Assembly (NCBI GenBank): GCA_012845835.1
Contig: JABAKD010000013.1
Span: 7,081,628 to 7,145,627, forward strand
Direction of reading: 5' to 3'
Length of the DNA stretch: 64,000 nucleotides
Source of the DNA: Undaria pinnatifida
Taxonomy: Eukaryota; Sar; Phaeophyceae; Laminariales; Alariaceae
Of the stretch, positions 11,646 through 24,300 are shown piece after piece (the first letter of the stretch is position 1; every line of letters begins with the position of its first letter). Under the pieces are notes generated by a model that saw only the letters and a program-made list of their open reading frames with translations, was not told the origin of the DNA and made no database searches. A program made the translations under genes and the position numbers.

Positions 11646-13632
11646 AATACTGGAATTACACGCAGGCCACACGTATTTTGGCGTTTTCCGTAGTTTATAC
11701 GTTTATGCTGTATGGTCAACGGCCGGTCGTGTTCGTTTTTTCCTTGTCCACGTTTTTTCAAAAACCGAAGAATTGATGCTTCGGTTTTCGGTCACCAAGT
11801 GAAAAAGTCATACGATCAGAGGCCGGGGCCAATGAGAGGTCCGTTCATCAAAAGGGTACACCGGACGTGCTATAATGCGAAGAGACAAAATGTTGTCATT
11901 TTTTGGAAATTTGAAGCCGTTGAATATTTTCGTGAGAGCCCATGAAACGCTTCCTCTGAGATATTGTGTGCAGTATCTCAAAATAGAAATGCGTAATTGA
12001 CAGGGTTCTAGACAGCACCCCGGCTCCAGGACCAAGCAGATATCTGCAGGCACGGCACCATGACATCCACGCAAGACATAAGTAATACGTAACGTATAAC
12101 CCAGGGTGATCGTTAATGAAGTTTCCAGATTTTGTCTCTAGACTGTGTCGAAAAAAGTTGCCTCGCCATCATACTTGTGTCGATTTCCCCTTTCCTGGCC
12201 CGACTTGGGCCAGGTAGCCTGCTGTGGACCGAGGGGGTGTTACTCAATGTGTTTGTTGGTCGCTACCCGCGTGAGTTGGATGTATTTTCCTGTAGCTTAT
12301 GAGATACAGAGCGATGTACACCTGCGGAATATTACCAACAGCAGCAGTGTGGGTAGAGATTCGGGTTCTCGCGGTGTGTGTGTCGTTTTCCTTACTGGAA
12401 GGGGCGGCGTAGTAGCACAGAGATGTGGGTAGGTTAAGGATACGAATAAACTCCAAGTAGAGCGATGCTTCCGCCACGGCTAACGCTTAAAGCCCACCCG
12501 TAGAAAAACAATGCCATCAACCTCCCTGGAGCACAAAGCTCAACCTGTAGGCAGGACCCGTCACGACCCCGAAAGGGTCGTTTCGGCCAGAACTATCCGC
12601 TTTTCGGTACACTGCAACCCCACCAGCACATGATGAGCATAAGTTGTGTCCGAGCGAGAAAAATCCTGTTATGTGCTTGGCTTTCAGGAACGCTACCAAG
12701 TCAAGTGCGCTCTAAAGCCGCCCGAGCAAAAGTTTCGTTAACACGTGTGAACGTGTTTCGAGGATTTTGGCGTCTGTTTTCCTTCTTGTTTTTGTGCTGT
12801 GGGTAGAGGCCAGCATGCTGATTTCAGCGAATAGTGAAAAATTTTAGTCTCGGATTTTACTTTTTTTGACGTTTGATACGAATCGTAACATAAAACGAGA
12901 GAGCGCAAAAGAGAAACTGTTTATTTGAGATCTGTGTATCCCCTTACTGTGTACTGACTGAATCGTTCTGAACTTCAGTAAAAATCGCAGTAGATGCCAG
13001 CAGATCACATCTGCGATAGTTGAGCGGAGAGGGCGGTCTTGCCCTATGGCAGTACGGCATCAGTGGACAGTACGAGCGGCATGAGCAGTCTGCTACATGA
13101 CTGCAGATAGTGGGATTTACGTTCCAGTCACTCGGAGCCACTGCAAATAGCATCATAGTTCCTCCTGTTTTTGATTGACTATCAGAAATACGCAATAGCC
13201 GGTGGTTGCGGTGTATTTCTAATGATAGTTAGGGAATAGGCGGCACCCCCGCCCCCACGGCGGTGGCGCCATGGTTAAGCAAGCAGTTTCTATGGTCTGT
13301 CCGGTTAAATTTTGCCACAACCTGTCCCCCACTTATTCTCGCTCAATTTTGAGAGTTGACACGTGAAACAAATTTGGCAAGAACCGCAAGACCGACAGGC
13401 GTCGAAATCCGGTGTAAAAAGAAAAAATCGATGAAAGTGCCCGTTTTGGTGAAAAAGTTACGCAGAAGTTACCCCGAAATTGCCCCGAAACGGAACACAT
13501 TGCCCCGAAATGCCGGAGGAAATCATCCCGAGTGACACGGGGTGACCTCCGTGCGGCGAAATTTTGATCTGCAACAGGGCATTCTTCGAGCTGATCCTCC
13601 AGTGCTCCCCCCAACTGCTGCTGCGGTAACTC
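11646..13632. other. Intergenic, no gene seen
   Basis: No chainable exons. There is a short GCCCCGAAA-rich stretch at 13465-13515. The sequence immediately 3' of the minus-strand gene ending at 13633 may be its 3' UTR. Confidence 0.45.
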
Positions 13633-14253
13633 TTAAACATCGCTCCACTCCATCTTCTCATCTTCGGACGATGTGCAGTCGCCCGAGTCGCCAAAGTATC
13701 CCCCGAAGATGAGACCCTCAGACCCCGAACTGCATGCAGCAAGGCACACGTCAACATCTCGCATGTCCTCTGCCCCAAACCAATTGCGGAGCTCGTCTCC
13801 GTCGTCTCCACCTCCCTCAATCTCGAAGACCACCGCCCCATCCTCGACTACTCCCGCCTTGTGTTCGTCGTCTGCAGTGGCGGGGACTGGAGTGTTGCAG
13901 GGCGGAGGTGATTGCCACATGTCAAAGAGCGTGCGCACACCCCGCTTGTTCTCCAAATCCCGCCGCATTTTTCGTCTGCGCCGCGCCTGTCGTTTGCTCT
14001 TGCCGTCATACTTGACGCCTGCCGAGCTGCACGAGTCGCAGCTGCTGAGGTCACTATCACTGCTGTGTTGGCTGCTGCCACTGCTGCTATGGTCTTCTTC
14101 GTCTCCTTCATAACATGTGTCGTTGTCATGTTGTGGTCGAGTGTCCGCAGCGAGTGGTTCTGGCGGAGGTGCTGGTTTCCCGCCGAAGCGGCCAGCTGCT
14201 CTTATTTGGAAGCCACCGCGCTTTCTTTTTTCACCGGGAGGACGCTCAGCCAT
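13633..14253 (-). CDS. Uncharacterised acidic/basic low-complexity protein
   Basis: An uninterrupted 206-codon frame starts at ATG 14253-14251 and stops at 13635-13633. The order is: a basic N-terminus (GEKRKRGGFQIRAAGRFGG), a Pro-rich stretch, an acidic Asp/Glu/Ser tract, a basic patch (KSKRQARRRRKMRRD) that could be a nuclear localisation signal, the short hydrophobic motif RGVRTLFDMW, then a long acidic tail with EDEKMEWSDV at the end. There is no signal peptide or membrane segment. Codon use favours G/C at third positions, unlike the AT-richer flanks, which supports a real gene. It is intronless. Proteins with a basic KRGG start and a short LFDMW-type motif also occur as accessory ORFs of algal DNA transposons, so transposon origin is possible (inference). 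Confidence 0.5.
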   Translation of the reverse strand: MAERPPGEKRKRGGFQIRAAGRFGGKPAPPPEPLAADTRPQHDNDTCYEGDEEDHSSSGSSQHSSDSDLSSCDSCSSAGVKYDGKSKRQARRRRKMRRDLENKRGVRTLFDMWQSPPPCNTPVPATADDEHKAGVVEDGAVVFEIEGGGDDGDELRNWFGAEDMRDVDVCLAACSSGSEGLIFGGYFGDSGDCTSSEDEKMEWSDV

Positions 14254-14867
14254 GTGTGGGCTTCTGTGGGGCCTTGTGGGGCCTTGTGGGGGTGTATGGT
14301 GCTGCTGTATGATGTGTGGTATGGTGTGTTGTGTGGTCGTGTGTGGTGTGTGAGCACACCAAACTTTGAAAGGTCATGTCTTGCTCGATTTTATTTTTTT
14401 TTTCAAAAAAAAAAAAGGGTCCTGTGCGCAGGTCCAATTCGCCCGAATGCGTTGAGTATTTCGAAATCTATCAGTGCAAGAGTCCCCGTTAAACCAAACT
14501 TTGAGGTCGCCCGAAAGGCGTTTTTTTGCCCATATTTCCGTAGAATCTCGGTGGAAAAAAAGTGGAGTTGGGTAGTTGTGAGCTCCTCAACGTAATACGC
14601 TCAAAACCGGTCTAAAAACAAAAAATGACCCTACACTCGCCCTAATAAAACCAAACAAAATATCGCAAAATCTCGACGGAATCTCGATTTTTTCGCAAAC
14701 CAAAGACAAAAAAAAAAATGCTCCGATCAAACGATTCGCCTGAACAGAGCTTTCCTACGATATAAGGTATGTCACTGAGGGGTACGTCAGTCACTCGAAA
14801 TAATTTCGAGGGAGATTTTCGGAAATCGTGGCACAATTTAATCAGACGGACTAGTATATATATACAA
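14254..14867. other. Intergenic, A/T-rich, no gene seen
   Basis: It contains a GGGGCCTTGTG-type short tandem (14262-14350), several A and T runs, and no supported coding region. The 5' regulatory region of the minus-strand gene ending at 14253 would lie here. Confidence 0.4.
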
Positions 14868-15430
14868 GGGCTCCGCTACGCGGGCGGCTGACGCCGCCCG
14901 CTACGCTCGCGCAAGGCAAGGAAGAATGCAACAAAAAACATGTAAAGGGGACAGAAAGAAGGAGGCCCATGATTTGGTGCAAGCAGCGATTTGATAATGC
15001 CAAGAGCTGCTTGTGCAGAGCAAGTTGCCCTGTTGTGCTCAGCTGTGCTGTGTGCTTTTGTTACCGGTGTTACGTTTTGATCGGCAGTACGGGGGTAATT
15101 TGCGTGGGGGAAAAAACAGGGGCCCGTGAAAGATCAAATACATGTAGAAAAATAAAAAAGAAGAAAAGTAGCACATCACAACACGTATTATACTGCTCTA
15201 TGTTCGAAAGAAAGCACACAGCGCAGCACGACACAGCACCGCAGCGAAGGGCACGGCAGCGCACCGTGCGGCTCCGCACGGCTCCGCACGGCGCTACGCT
15301 GCGCTGCTGGGCTATATATAGCCGCACTGATCTGAGCTGGGCGTGCATTGTGATCCAACAGCGTAGTACCTGATGGTATGTACAAACCTGGTGTAGTAGT
15401 ACCGGTATGTACTATTGAAATTGTAGTACA
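14868..15430 (+). repeat. Dispersed repeat, copy B (without the SINE)
   Basis: It opens with CAAGGGCTCCGCTACGCG and a perfect 9-bp-arm hairpin (14880-14901, loop TGAC). It then has the same modules as copy A at 7192-8180, including CCCATGATTTGGTGC, GCCAAGAGCTGCTT and the GGCACGGCA-rich block, but in contiguous form. It gives the pre-insertion state of the SINE seen in copy A. Confidence 0.8.
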
Positions 15431-15692
15431 CCCCGCACGTGTCGCAGACACCGAAGGGCAAAGCCGAATTCCGCCTGTTGCGGATGTTGACCGTGCCCCC
15501 ACAGTGCTTGCCAGAGCAAGGGTACGTGTTTCTGACGCCCGCAACGCCGCCGACCACGGTCCAGCCTGCACCCCCACCCCCACCCCCACCACCGCCACCG
15601 GCAGAGCCTCCACCACCTCCCCCTCCTTGGCTTTGGTTGGTAGGCTTCGGCTTCTTAGCAGGAGAGCTACGATAGATGCTTGAAGACAACAT
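15312..15692 (-). CDS. Small Gly-rich protein with a Cys4 zinc-ribbon-like motif
   Basis: A 126-codon frame from ATG at 15692. It has a short basic start (SSPAKKPKPTNQSQ), a poly-Gly region of about 25 residues, then YPCSGKHCGG, RNRRN and GVCDTCG. The four Cys are spaced C-x4-C-x18-C-x2-C, suggesting one bound zinc. The same spacing, the RNRRN core, VCDTC and an upstream Gly-rich linker with a Trp appear in the exon at 24955-25342, so the two are related. The C-terminal third lies in the dispersed repeat 14868-15430, so the original end has probably been replaced by repeat sequence. Function is unknown. Zinc binding is inferred from spacing only. Confidence 0.5.
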   Translation of the reverse strand: MLSSSIYRSSPAKKPKPTNQSQGGGGGGGSAGGGGGGGGGGAGWTVVGGVAGVRNTYPCSGKHCGGTVNIRNRRNSALPFGVCDTCGVYYNFNSTYRYYYTRFVHTIRYYAVGSQCTPSSDQCGYI

Positions 15693-16614
15693 GCTGCTCG
15701 CTCTCCGAGTTTAAAACTGGTGGGGAAGCGCTACGGCGACAGGTGGCCAGCGTAGGGAGCTGAAAGTAGGTGCCTACTCGTAGAACACTAAAAAGCCGGC
15801 AGTCAACTTCAACATCTCACGACTTTGCGCCGTAGATGCGTCGTAGAGTCGTAGATCATACGTTGGTAAAAACGAAATTTAACACCTAAAAGTCGATCAA
15901 AAACGAAGGAATACCTGAAAGTCGTAGATCATACGTTGGATAAAGTTACGGAATGAAAAAAATAAAAAGAGAAACGGGAAACAAAGAAACGAAGAAAGCG
16001 AAGAAAGTAAGGAACGCGGAGAATGCCGGGAAGGTTCTCCGAGAGGGGGGTTTAGGCAGGCGTGTTCCAAGTGGGAGCGCTGATAGCGAAGCAGGTCCCA
16101 TTAACCAAGTGAAAAAGGTTTAAAAAAATTTCGAGGACAAATGTAATTATATCTATGTATCAGAACACTAACAAGAAAAATATACTAAATATATCAAAGA
16201 AAAGTCCTTGATCAACGTGTTCTTCAAACTACGCCAATGTATGGTATCGCATACAACAGCAACGTGATAGGCTCTGAATTTAACATACACGAACAACAGC
16301 GAATAGAAGCAGCGCGACAGACAGCCGACGGACCCCATGTCGAGCAAGAGAGGCTACAACACAGAAACAGCAGCATCGTCACAAGCAGACGATAGATATA
16401 TAATCCAGGATACGGCGAAAACCTTTCGGAAGAAATAAGCAGAAGAGTCGAAGAAATCTTGAAATCATGCTCGTATCCGTAGTGTTCTCATGTTTGCGTG
16501 GTATCATGATATACAGCAGCAGCAAGAATGTGAGCTCTGGGCTTTACGTATACAAGCAACACAGGAGGCGGCGTGACATACAACTCACGAAATAGAGTGT
16601 GGCAGATTGGCGAT
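15693..16614. other. Intergenic, no gene seen
   Basis: AT-rich sequence with short repeats of GTCGTAGATCATACGTTGG (about 15850 and 15919). It would contain the promoter of the minus-strand gene starting at 15692. Confidence 0.4.
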
Positions 16615-18225
16615 GGATACGCAACGAAAAAGGGCCATAGAGCCGACGAATTACTCGGGCGAAGGCACGCAGCAACCCCAGCGATTACTCGTATACAAAG
16701 GAGAGGGCTGGGTTGCGAGACGCTTCCTGGTTAAAAAAACGTTGAGCTTTGTGCTGCTCCGAGCGTTCTATTTCGCAGCTTGCGAGGTGAAACATTGTGT
16801 CGAACATGCAGACAGACGTGAAGAGAACAGGTGTCTTTCGAATGTTTCGGAGCAACACACTTTAAAACAAATTGCACACAAACCAAAGCACTGGGCGTCA
16901 AAGTCGGACAAGGATACGCAGCGAACGCGACGATTGTTCTTATGAATACAGGCCTGTTGTACCGACTCGCGCGACCGCGGGCCCGATGGTATCAGCTCCG
17001 AGGACTTCCCCTCGTAGGCTCGGAGTGCGTTTGTCCACAATGCAATAGTTCGTTCGTTATCACACGGGGAAATGCCATGCCATCGGCCATGGACCATCCC
17101 GTTCGTATCTCAAGATATCAAAAGCTCACAAGAATGCCAATAATGACAATTGAACTCCCTGACAAAATGTACCCAACCATTCTATGTAAGATAAAATACC
17201 CAATGATACGACCACAGCGGTACACTGTGTTGCGAGAAGTTTACCGGTGAAAGAGACACCTTGAGGTTTGTGCTGATCCGAGGGTTGTAATGTGCCAACT
17301 TGAGACGTGAAACAATGTGTCGGACACGCGGGTAGACATAAGGAGAACAGGTGTGTTTGGAATGTTTGAAAGGGGGGCCTGTGTTGCGAGAGACGCCTTC
17401 AGATTTGTGCTCATCCAACTGTTGAATTGTGCCAATTTGCGACGTGAACATCGCGTCGGACACGCAGACAGACGTGAGAGCAGGTGCTCTTCGGATGCGT
17501 TGGAGAAAAAAATATCATTTTTGCCCAAAAACAAAGTTGGCATGAAACTCGGACAAAGATACCCTGGAATCCCGAAGATTGTTTGAGTGAATACAGGCCT
17601 GTTTTGCGAGACGTTTCGTGGCAAAAGAGATAACTTGGGGTTTGTGCTGCTCCAAGCGCTGCATTGTGCCAACTTGGGGCGTGAAATATTATGTCGGACA
17701 CGCAGACAGACGTGGGGCGAACAGGTGTTTTTCGAATGTCGCGAGAAAACAATTGTTTTATGGCGCACAAAATGGGTATCAAACTTGGACAATGATACGG
17801 ATTTTACGCAGCAACCACGGCGATTGTATGAATTCAGACCTGTGTTGCGAGAGGTTTCCGGGCAAAGGAGGACGCGTTGGGACTTATGTTTAGTATCCGA
17901 GCGTTGTATCGTGCCGACTTGCGACGTGAAACATGGCGTCGGACAGGCAGCCAGACGTCAGGAACAACATGTACTACAGCAGTACCAGGTGCTTTTCGAA
18001 AATATTGGACATAAAAACAGATATGCCCATTGAAAGCTAAGTGGGCATCAAACTCAGATAGATATACGCAGGAACCCCGGCGATTGTTCGTACGAATGCA
18101 GGGGTGCGTTGCGAGATGCGCCCTAGCGAAAGGGACACCTCGAGATTTGTTCTGATCAGAGCGTTGTATTGTGCCAACTTGCGACGTGAAACATGGCGTC
18201 GGGCATGCGCAGACGGGCGTAAGCT
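16615..18225. repeat. Degenerate tandem array, ~240-bp unit, about six copies
   Basis: Each unit has two recognisable parts. The first is GGCGATTGTT followed by a TGTTGCGAGA block. The second is GTGCTGCTCCGAGCGTTG, then CAACTTGCGACGTGAAACAT and GTCGGACACGCAGACAGACG. The second part occurs near 16750, 17267, 17408, 17645, 17885 and 18148. One unit is split by about 250 bp of unrelated sequence at 16975-17225. Copies differ by roughly 15-25%, so the array is old. Frames across it are not conserved between copies. Confidence 0.85.
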
Positions 18226-19470
18226 TTTCGTGCGAAACGTCTTTTTTCTAGTATAATTTTTTTTTAAAACTCTAATTTGCTACTTATCATGTAGGCTTCA
18301 AAGTTTAACTCTACTTTTGACTTGAAAAGTGGGCATAACCTGATATATATGGAATAGATAGATAATGGCCTTCTAAACTCGCTTCGTTGTGAAAATGTGG
18401 GTACCCCTCCTACCATAGCCTTGGCCTTGTATCATACACGTGCCATTGCAAACCTCTATTAACACCAGGCTTGTTATCCGCACGGCTTTCTCGACAGATG
18501 GTCCGCACGTTCGAATGGTGTTTTGGCGCGAACCACCACACGAGTAGTTGTACAGGTAGCTTTAGGACTATTACATAACCAAGGGCCAGTATCGCTATGG
18601 TAGCCGGCCTTCCACGTGACTCGTTGAGGGCCTTGCGACAGCACCCAAGAAGAAAAGAACAGCGGAAGACGGACTGATGGCTGTGCACGAAGTTCCGCAG
18701 CAGCTGCAGCAATCCGTTACACGCAGTTTGCAATAGTCCATATCCACCACGAATACCGAAGATGGCACCAGGATGTCCCATGAGGACCACATGTTTGAGC
18801 ACGATGGGATAACATTGCATTGATATCAAGTTGTCCCCCCCCCATTAGTTTTTAATCAACCAAGTATTTTGCACCTATCTCGCCTGCAAATACATATTAT
18901 GCGGCCCAACAGCCCCTCCTCTTAGCAAAACAAACGCCATACGCGGTCAGAGGCGCCTTTACCGCTCTCACACACAAAATACCTAATAAAGCACCAAATA
19001 TATTTCGCGTTATGGGTTTTTAGGCTGTTTTTTTGTGTGTGTTTTTGCGTTGTTTTTTCTACGAATCACGAGAGGGCGTCGACCCAACCCAACCCTAAAT
19101 CCAACTCTAACCCTAGCCCAGGCTAAGGCTCCGACCCGAGCGCCACTTAACCGCGCGCTTTGGGAAATCTGATAGAAACGCGTGGACCACCTCAAAAATC
19201 GAAGCATGTCTGGTGCGTTATCTGATATCTCTTGTGGGTTGAGAACACCGCAAGGCTAATGCACAGTTGAGTCACAGCTAGCGAGCATAGTTCGTGCATT
19301 TTCCTCTTGAAACGTATCCTTGTTGAAACACAGGCAGCACTATCACATTTATTATACTGGCTGCGCCTAGTATAGCACAACACACGCATCTTCCAATTCC
19401 AGCCCTACATATGCCAGCCCTCCCCCCCCCCGCTGGTGTTCGCGAACCTCTCACCCCCCCCCCCCGTCCC
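18226..19470. other. Intergenic, no firm gene
   Basis: 18690-18830 resembles 23160-23275 and 44925-45025 (a diverged dispersed repeat whose minus frame reads G-x-IPGFIGG-like). Near 19080 there is a CCCAACCC/CCCTAA mixture too irregular to call telomeric. A first exon of the FNQP-repeat gene may lie here; ATG at 19206 is one possibility without firm support. Confidence 0.4.
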
Positions 19471-19475
19471 CGCAG

Positions 19476-21334
19476 GATCAGCACCAACGCCCCCCGCCCC
19501 GCTCCCAGCAGAGCGATCAATACGAGCAACGGATGATGTGAAGTCCACGGCGACGGGTGTCGATCGCGAGAAGCGCCGGTACCACCGGGACGGCCTGCGC
19601 GTGGTGGCGGCGTCGGGGTGGCTGCCTCTCGTCGACGTGCTTTCCCTCCAGCTGGCCTCACTGGGTACTTGCGTGGATTGCCGAGAGGTTAGGCCCGTCC
19701 GCGTCAACATCGCCAAGAGGACGCCAGAGACGCTGTGGTCGAACAAGAGGCCGAACTCTGGCAGGTGCGGCGGGAAGGGCTTTACCGACGGAATTACGAA
19801 TGGAAGCACGGTTGGAACCACCGTGGGAAAGACCGCTGGAGATACCGGTGGAAATACTGGTGGAAATGGTCTAGAAAATTGCGTGGAAATCAAATGCGGA
19901 AACACCGTTAAAAACACAAGTGGAAATGGACTTGTAAATACAGATAGAACCACCATTGGAAGCACCACCGCTGGAGGTGCGGTTGGAAACGCCGATGAAA
20001 ACATCAACGGGAACACAACTGGAAGCACTGGCAGCGGCGATGGCGGTGGTGGTAGTAGTAGCGTTAGCTGTGGCTGCGGCGGTAGCGGTAGCGGCAGCGA
20101 CAGTAGTCGCGTTCCTCGCCCGACGATCGTTTCCGTGGTTTGGAACCGCGGGACGCATTGCCGTGCCCTTAGCCGCGAGCTTCCGTCCGAGTTGAAGCGG
20201 ATCTCGCTCGGCGCCGGCTTCCATCAGCCGGTGGGCGACATCAGGTGGCCCGAACGGCTGGAAGACATCACTCTCGCGTGGAAAGTTTCACAGCCGATCG
20301 CTGGAGCGAGCTGGCCTCCGATGCTCACGCGAGTCGCTTTGGGGGGCGCGTTCAACGAGCCACTGGCGGGCGTGGCGTGGCCCGAGAGCCTGAAGGAAAT
20401 TACGCTCGGGTCGAAGTTCGACCAGCCCTTGACGGGGGACGGGGTGAGTTGGCCGTCCGCGCTTGCGCGCATCACCCTCGAGAGCTACACTAAGGATTTA
20501 ACGGGCGTGTCTTGGCCGCCAAGACTCTGCGCCTTGACGATCGCAGGCGCGTTTGATAGGCCGATCGACGGGGTTAAGCTTCCGGACGGCCTGGAGCATT
20601 TGACGATCTCCTCGATGTTCAACCGCCGCATCGATGGCGTCGTGTTTCCCCCGGGGCTTAAATCGCTCAAGCTCGGGAACCAATTCAACCAGCCGATTGA
20701 GCACGCCACGTTCCCTGCCGGGCTGGAGGAGCTGAGCTTCGGCATCGCGTTTGACCAGCGCGTGGAGCGAATAGAGCTGCCCGCGCGGCTGGCCCACCTC
20801 TCCTTTGGGTCCTTCTTCAACCAGCCGGTCGAGGGGGCGCTGTGGCCGCCGGCCCTGAAACACTTGTCCTTCAACAGCATTTCCTTCAACTATCCGGTTC
20901 AGGGGTCCGCATGGCCGGAGGGGATGACGGAGCTCTTCTTCGGTGACGCGTTCAACCAGGATGTAAGTTCCATGTCCTGGCCGGCGAGCATCACCAAGCT
21001 GGTGTTCGGGAACAGGTTTAACAAGCCAGTCGAGGGAATGGCGTGGCCCCCCGCATTGGAAGAGGTGGCTTTCGGCCATAACTTCAACCAACCTGTTGCG
21101 GGCGTGGTGTGGCCCACGTCTCTGAGGTCGCTGCGCTTCGGCGCGCGATTCAAGCAGTGCCTCTCAGCGGCGGACTGGCCTGCCGCGCTGCGGACTCTCG
21201 ACCTCTCGGACTGCCACATGAGGTGGGCGTACGGGCCAAAGCAGGGGTACGAGAAGTGGCCGCAAGAGCTGAACATCATCGCGCGGAAAAGCGTCGATGG
21301 GCTAGGGTGGCAAAGGGGCGAGCAGTCTCCGTGA
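19476..21334 (+). CDS. FNQP/WP-repeat (FNIP-like) beta-solenoid protein, terminal exon
   Basis: Open for about 620 codons to TGA at 21332-21334. The only early initiators are non-ATG, and the exon is preceded by a C-rich tract ending in CCCCGCAG (19475). It is therefore best read as the last exon of a gene whose start was not found. After a Pro/Ala-rich start and an RRYHRDGLRVVAASGWLPL segment comes a Gly/Asn/Thr-rich region coded by a 12-base repeat (about 19780-20090) and a short Ser/Gly/Cys-rich stretch. About 15 tandem 22-23-residue repeats follow (about 20215-21200), consensus FNQPVxGVxWPxxLxxLxFG. This matches the FNIP/LRR-like class abundant in slime moulds, oomycetes and ochrophytes, which are thought to mediate protein-protein contacts. 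There is no transmembrane segment in the visible part. The exact role is unknown. Confidence 0.8.
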
Positions 21335-24300
21335 GAGGCGTAGCGTGGGCCCTCGCTGTCGCTGTTTTACGTACTTGTTACGAGTATGGTTTTGTTCATT
21401 TGTTTGAGTTTTGGTTGGGCGGAAAATGGGTTGGTCAACAGGTGCTTGCGGTCGCTAGCTTAATAGGAGCAGCGGCCGCGAGAACAGTAGTATATCGCGG
21501 ACAACATCAGCATCTGCACCCGAATGTGTGTTGTCATGTTTGTAGTACGAAATGCACGTCTCACTTCTTTTCGCCCAGGTATACACTCACCCCTCTCCGC
21601 CCGTTTTCAGGCCTGGGGTGCGCGCTGTCTTACTGCAGTTGCTTCGTGGCGTTGGCGACAAGCGTACGCTGCGTAGGGTGTAGATGTGCCGAATCCACGG
21701 CTTGCTGGTGGAGTATATATTTGCTGCGGATGTTTGTCGTTTTGCGCTAATATCATACATTCAATGCCGTTTTGGGTTGGGCTGGGTGGCATGGATGAGT
21801 TATTTTTCGCCTCTGAGGCTCTCGATTTCAATATTTTTTATGTGATGGCTGGACTCCCTTTTGCATTTTCATTGATGTCATTGGTCGCCGCACAGTCGTT
21901 GTCTTCGTTTGCTGTTTTACGTCGGTGTGTAGTCAGCTTGGTCTTGCGAATTGGCCCTCATTAATGATACCGCTCCAAAGGCAGTGATGATTTTAAGCAA
22001 AACAGGTGAACGCATGTTGTGTGCATGCACATATGGCGATTTATGGTGCATATTGTGCCGACCCTACTGCCGTGCGATGACAAGATAGCGCGTTTGGGCG
22101 GGACATTGCATCGCGTCGCCCCTTTCGTCGTTCGTGTCGAGCATGGGTTCGTTCAGGCGGTGTCTTAACTCCCCCCAAACGGCATTGGAATGCTTGGAAC
22201 CTGGAACGACAATTATTTTTGCGTGCAGTCGATTGATTATCAAACCGAATAGATTCCTAGCGTTCCCACCCTGACCGTCAATTTTGGAACATGAAGAAAT
22301 GTCCCAGAGCAGTTAATCTTGTGCAGCAAACCCGAACCACCTACTACTTGGAACGAGATTTACGGCTAATTATTGGTGCTGGGAGTGGTTCTTCATACGC
22401 TGGAGGTCCACGAGGGTATGGGTGCACATGGGACGGCTTAGGACTCACGAGGTGGAGCGTATGTGGACGCCGTAGGGGTCGTCCGCGGCAGGAGCCTCGC
22501 GATACCGCCATGGCCTGACCAGGAGGCTCACAAGACAATATACTGGGTTGTGAACGAGGCTGTGGCGATATATATTCAGGCAAAAGTGTAGCACCGATGT
22601 CCGTAGGAGCATCAGTAGCCTTCGACGAGCCACGGGGGCAATATCGCAACTTCCAGATCTGTCCCGACGGTGCCACTTGGCTGGCTAGCATCGTCTTCTG
22701 TGAGGCTTGCCTTGCGATATATTTGCGTGTGAAACTGTTCTCTGTCGGGAGCAATCGCTGCCCACGTGACGGTACCCCTGCCCTAGAGTCGAGCTGCACG
22801 GTCCCGCCGGGGAAGTCAGTTGAGCTATTTTCTCTTCGGGCCGGTTGCCCAGAAATCGCCAGTTCGCATAGGACACAAACAGGTTGGAATGGCAGGAACG
22901 AATGTGAACAGCCCTCGTTCCATTCCAACCGTTCCAAAAAGGTCGATATAAGTTAAGACACACCATCTGGGAAGGACGGAAATAACAGGAATGGTGCACC
23001 CCCTTGTGCGTGGCAGCTATGCTCTACGGGTGTGGATGACCGCTCACGCGAGCATCGCTGCAGCACCCGAGCTAGGTAATCACCGCCGGTGATACACTCC
23101 CGTGGGAGACATACTTTACTTTGACCCATGTTGAGTTGAATCCTGTGTTATGAGCTGTGGGCGATGCTCTACAGCAGCACCAGGATGCGCCGCAAGATCC
23201 ATATTCATCCACCCAATAAACCCAGGGATGGAACCAGAATGTTCCCGGACGACCACGCAATGCGAAGATCAGTGCGATGCCGCCCTGCACGTGTTGACGC
23301 GAGGAGCAGAGCCGTACCTGTGCGTTTGGACGTGAAGTACGCGCTGAGCTATATGAACACACACTCACTATGCCCCCCCCTGACAAGGAAATCAGGCTTG
23401 CCAATACTTGTACCGCTGGAAGCAGCGCAACCAGCTGTAATTAATAATTGCTTTTTCTGGCCGGTGGATGGTTGGAGCGGATCGGTTGTTTCAGAATCAT
23501 TCAGACATACACACAGAAATACACTCCTCAAGTGACCAGTGCTTGCTTGACGAACCATAGGGGGCACAGCAAAAAAATCTTTACTGTTGTTGCTGTAGTT
23601 GCCAGATTGCGCCGGGGCGCTCCATATAGAGCAACGCCTCGAGCTTTACCCTTTTGGAAACGCTGAGTGATCTTCTTTTATTTATTTATTTTCGGTCAAC
23701 GCAATAATACCACCGCTCGCATCTGCAATGAACGGCAGTTGATTCATTACATTATCAACGTGTACCAGGCCGTGCCAGGTATTTTAGATGCAACACAACA
23801 TAATGAATCGATTGACTTCAACAGCAGCAGTGTCCACTCTCCACTCTTATGTCGAAGTTTGCAGTCATGTCGTGTGCGCATCAAATAATTTAATGTGAAG
23901 TGATATATAACGCCGAAAACGGTGGATTGTGTATAGACCTATGCACCGAAGGAAATAATCCATACATTACATGGAGTGGGCATACGACGGGCGCATGTTG
24001 TTGACGGCGATATATATCCTTATTTTATAATACGGCAACGTCGTGGCAATCATTAATAATATGCGAGGGCAGGCAGAAAAAATGTAGCACGCCACACACA
24101 CGGTAGATAAATAAAAGGGCCTAAATAAAATAGCTAGCAAAGATGAGTATTGACCCGAAATTCGTCGAACTCACGGCTGACGTCCGTGATTTTTTCTTAT
24201 AAAATAGGGTTTTACCTCGCTCGGTACTCAAGCCGGATAGCTGGATAGCCTGGCTATATCTCGAGCTGTCTCTGAACGCGTAAGAAGAGCTGTGCCCATG

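Noticed and set aside
20498-21091. Minus frame over the FNQP repeats
   Set aside because: Antisense of a GC-rich repeat exon; the plus frame has the family consensus.
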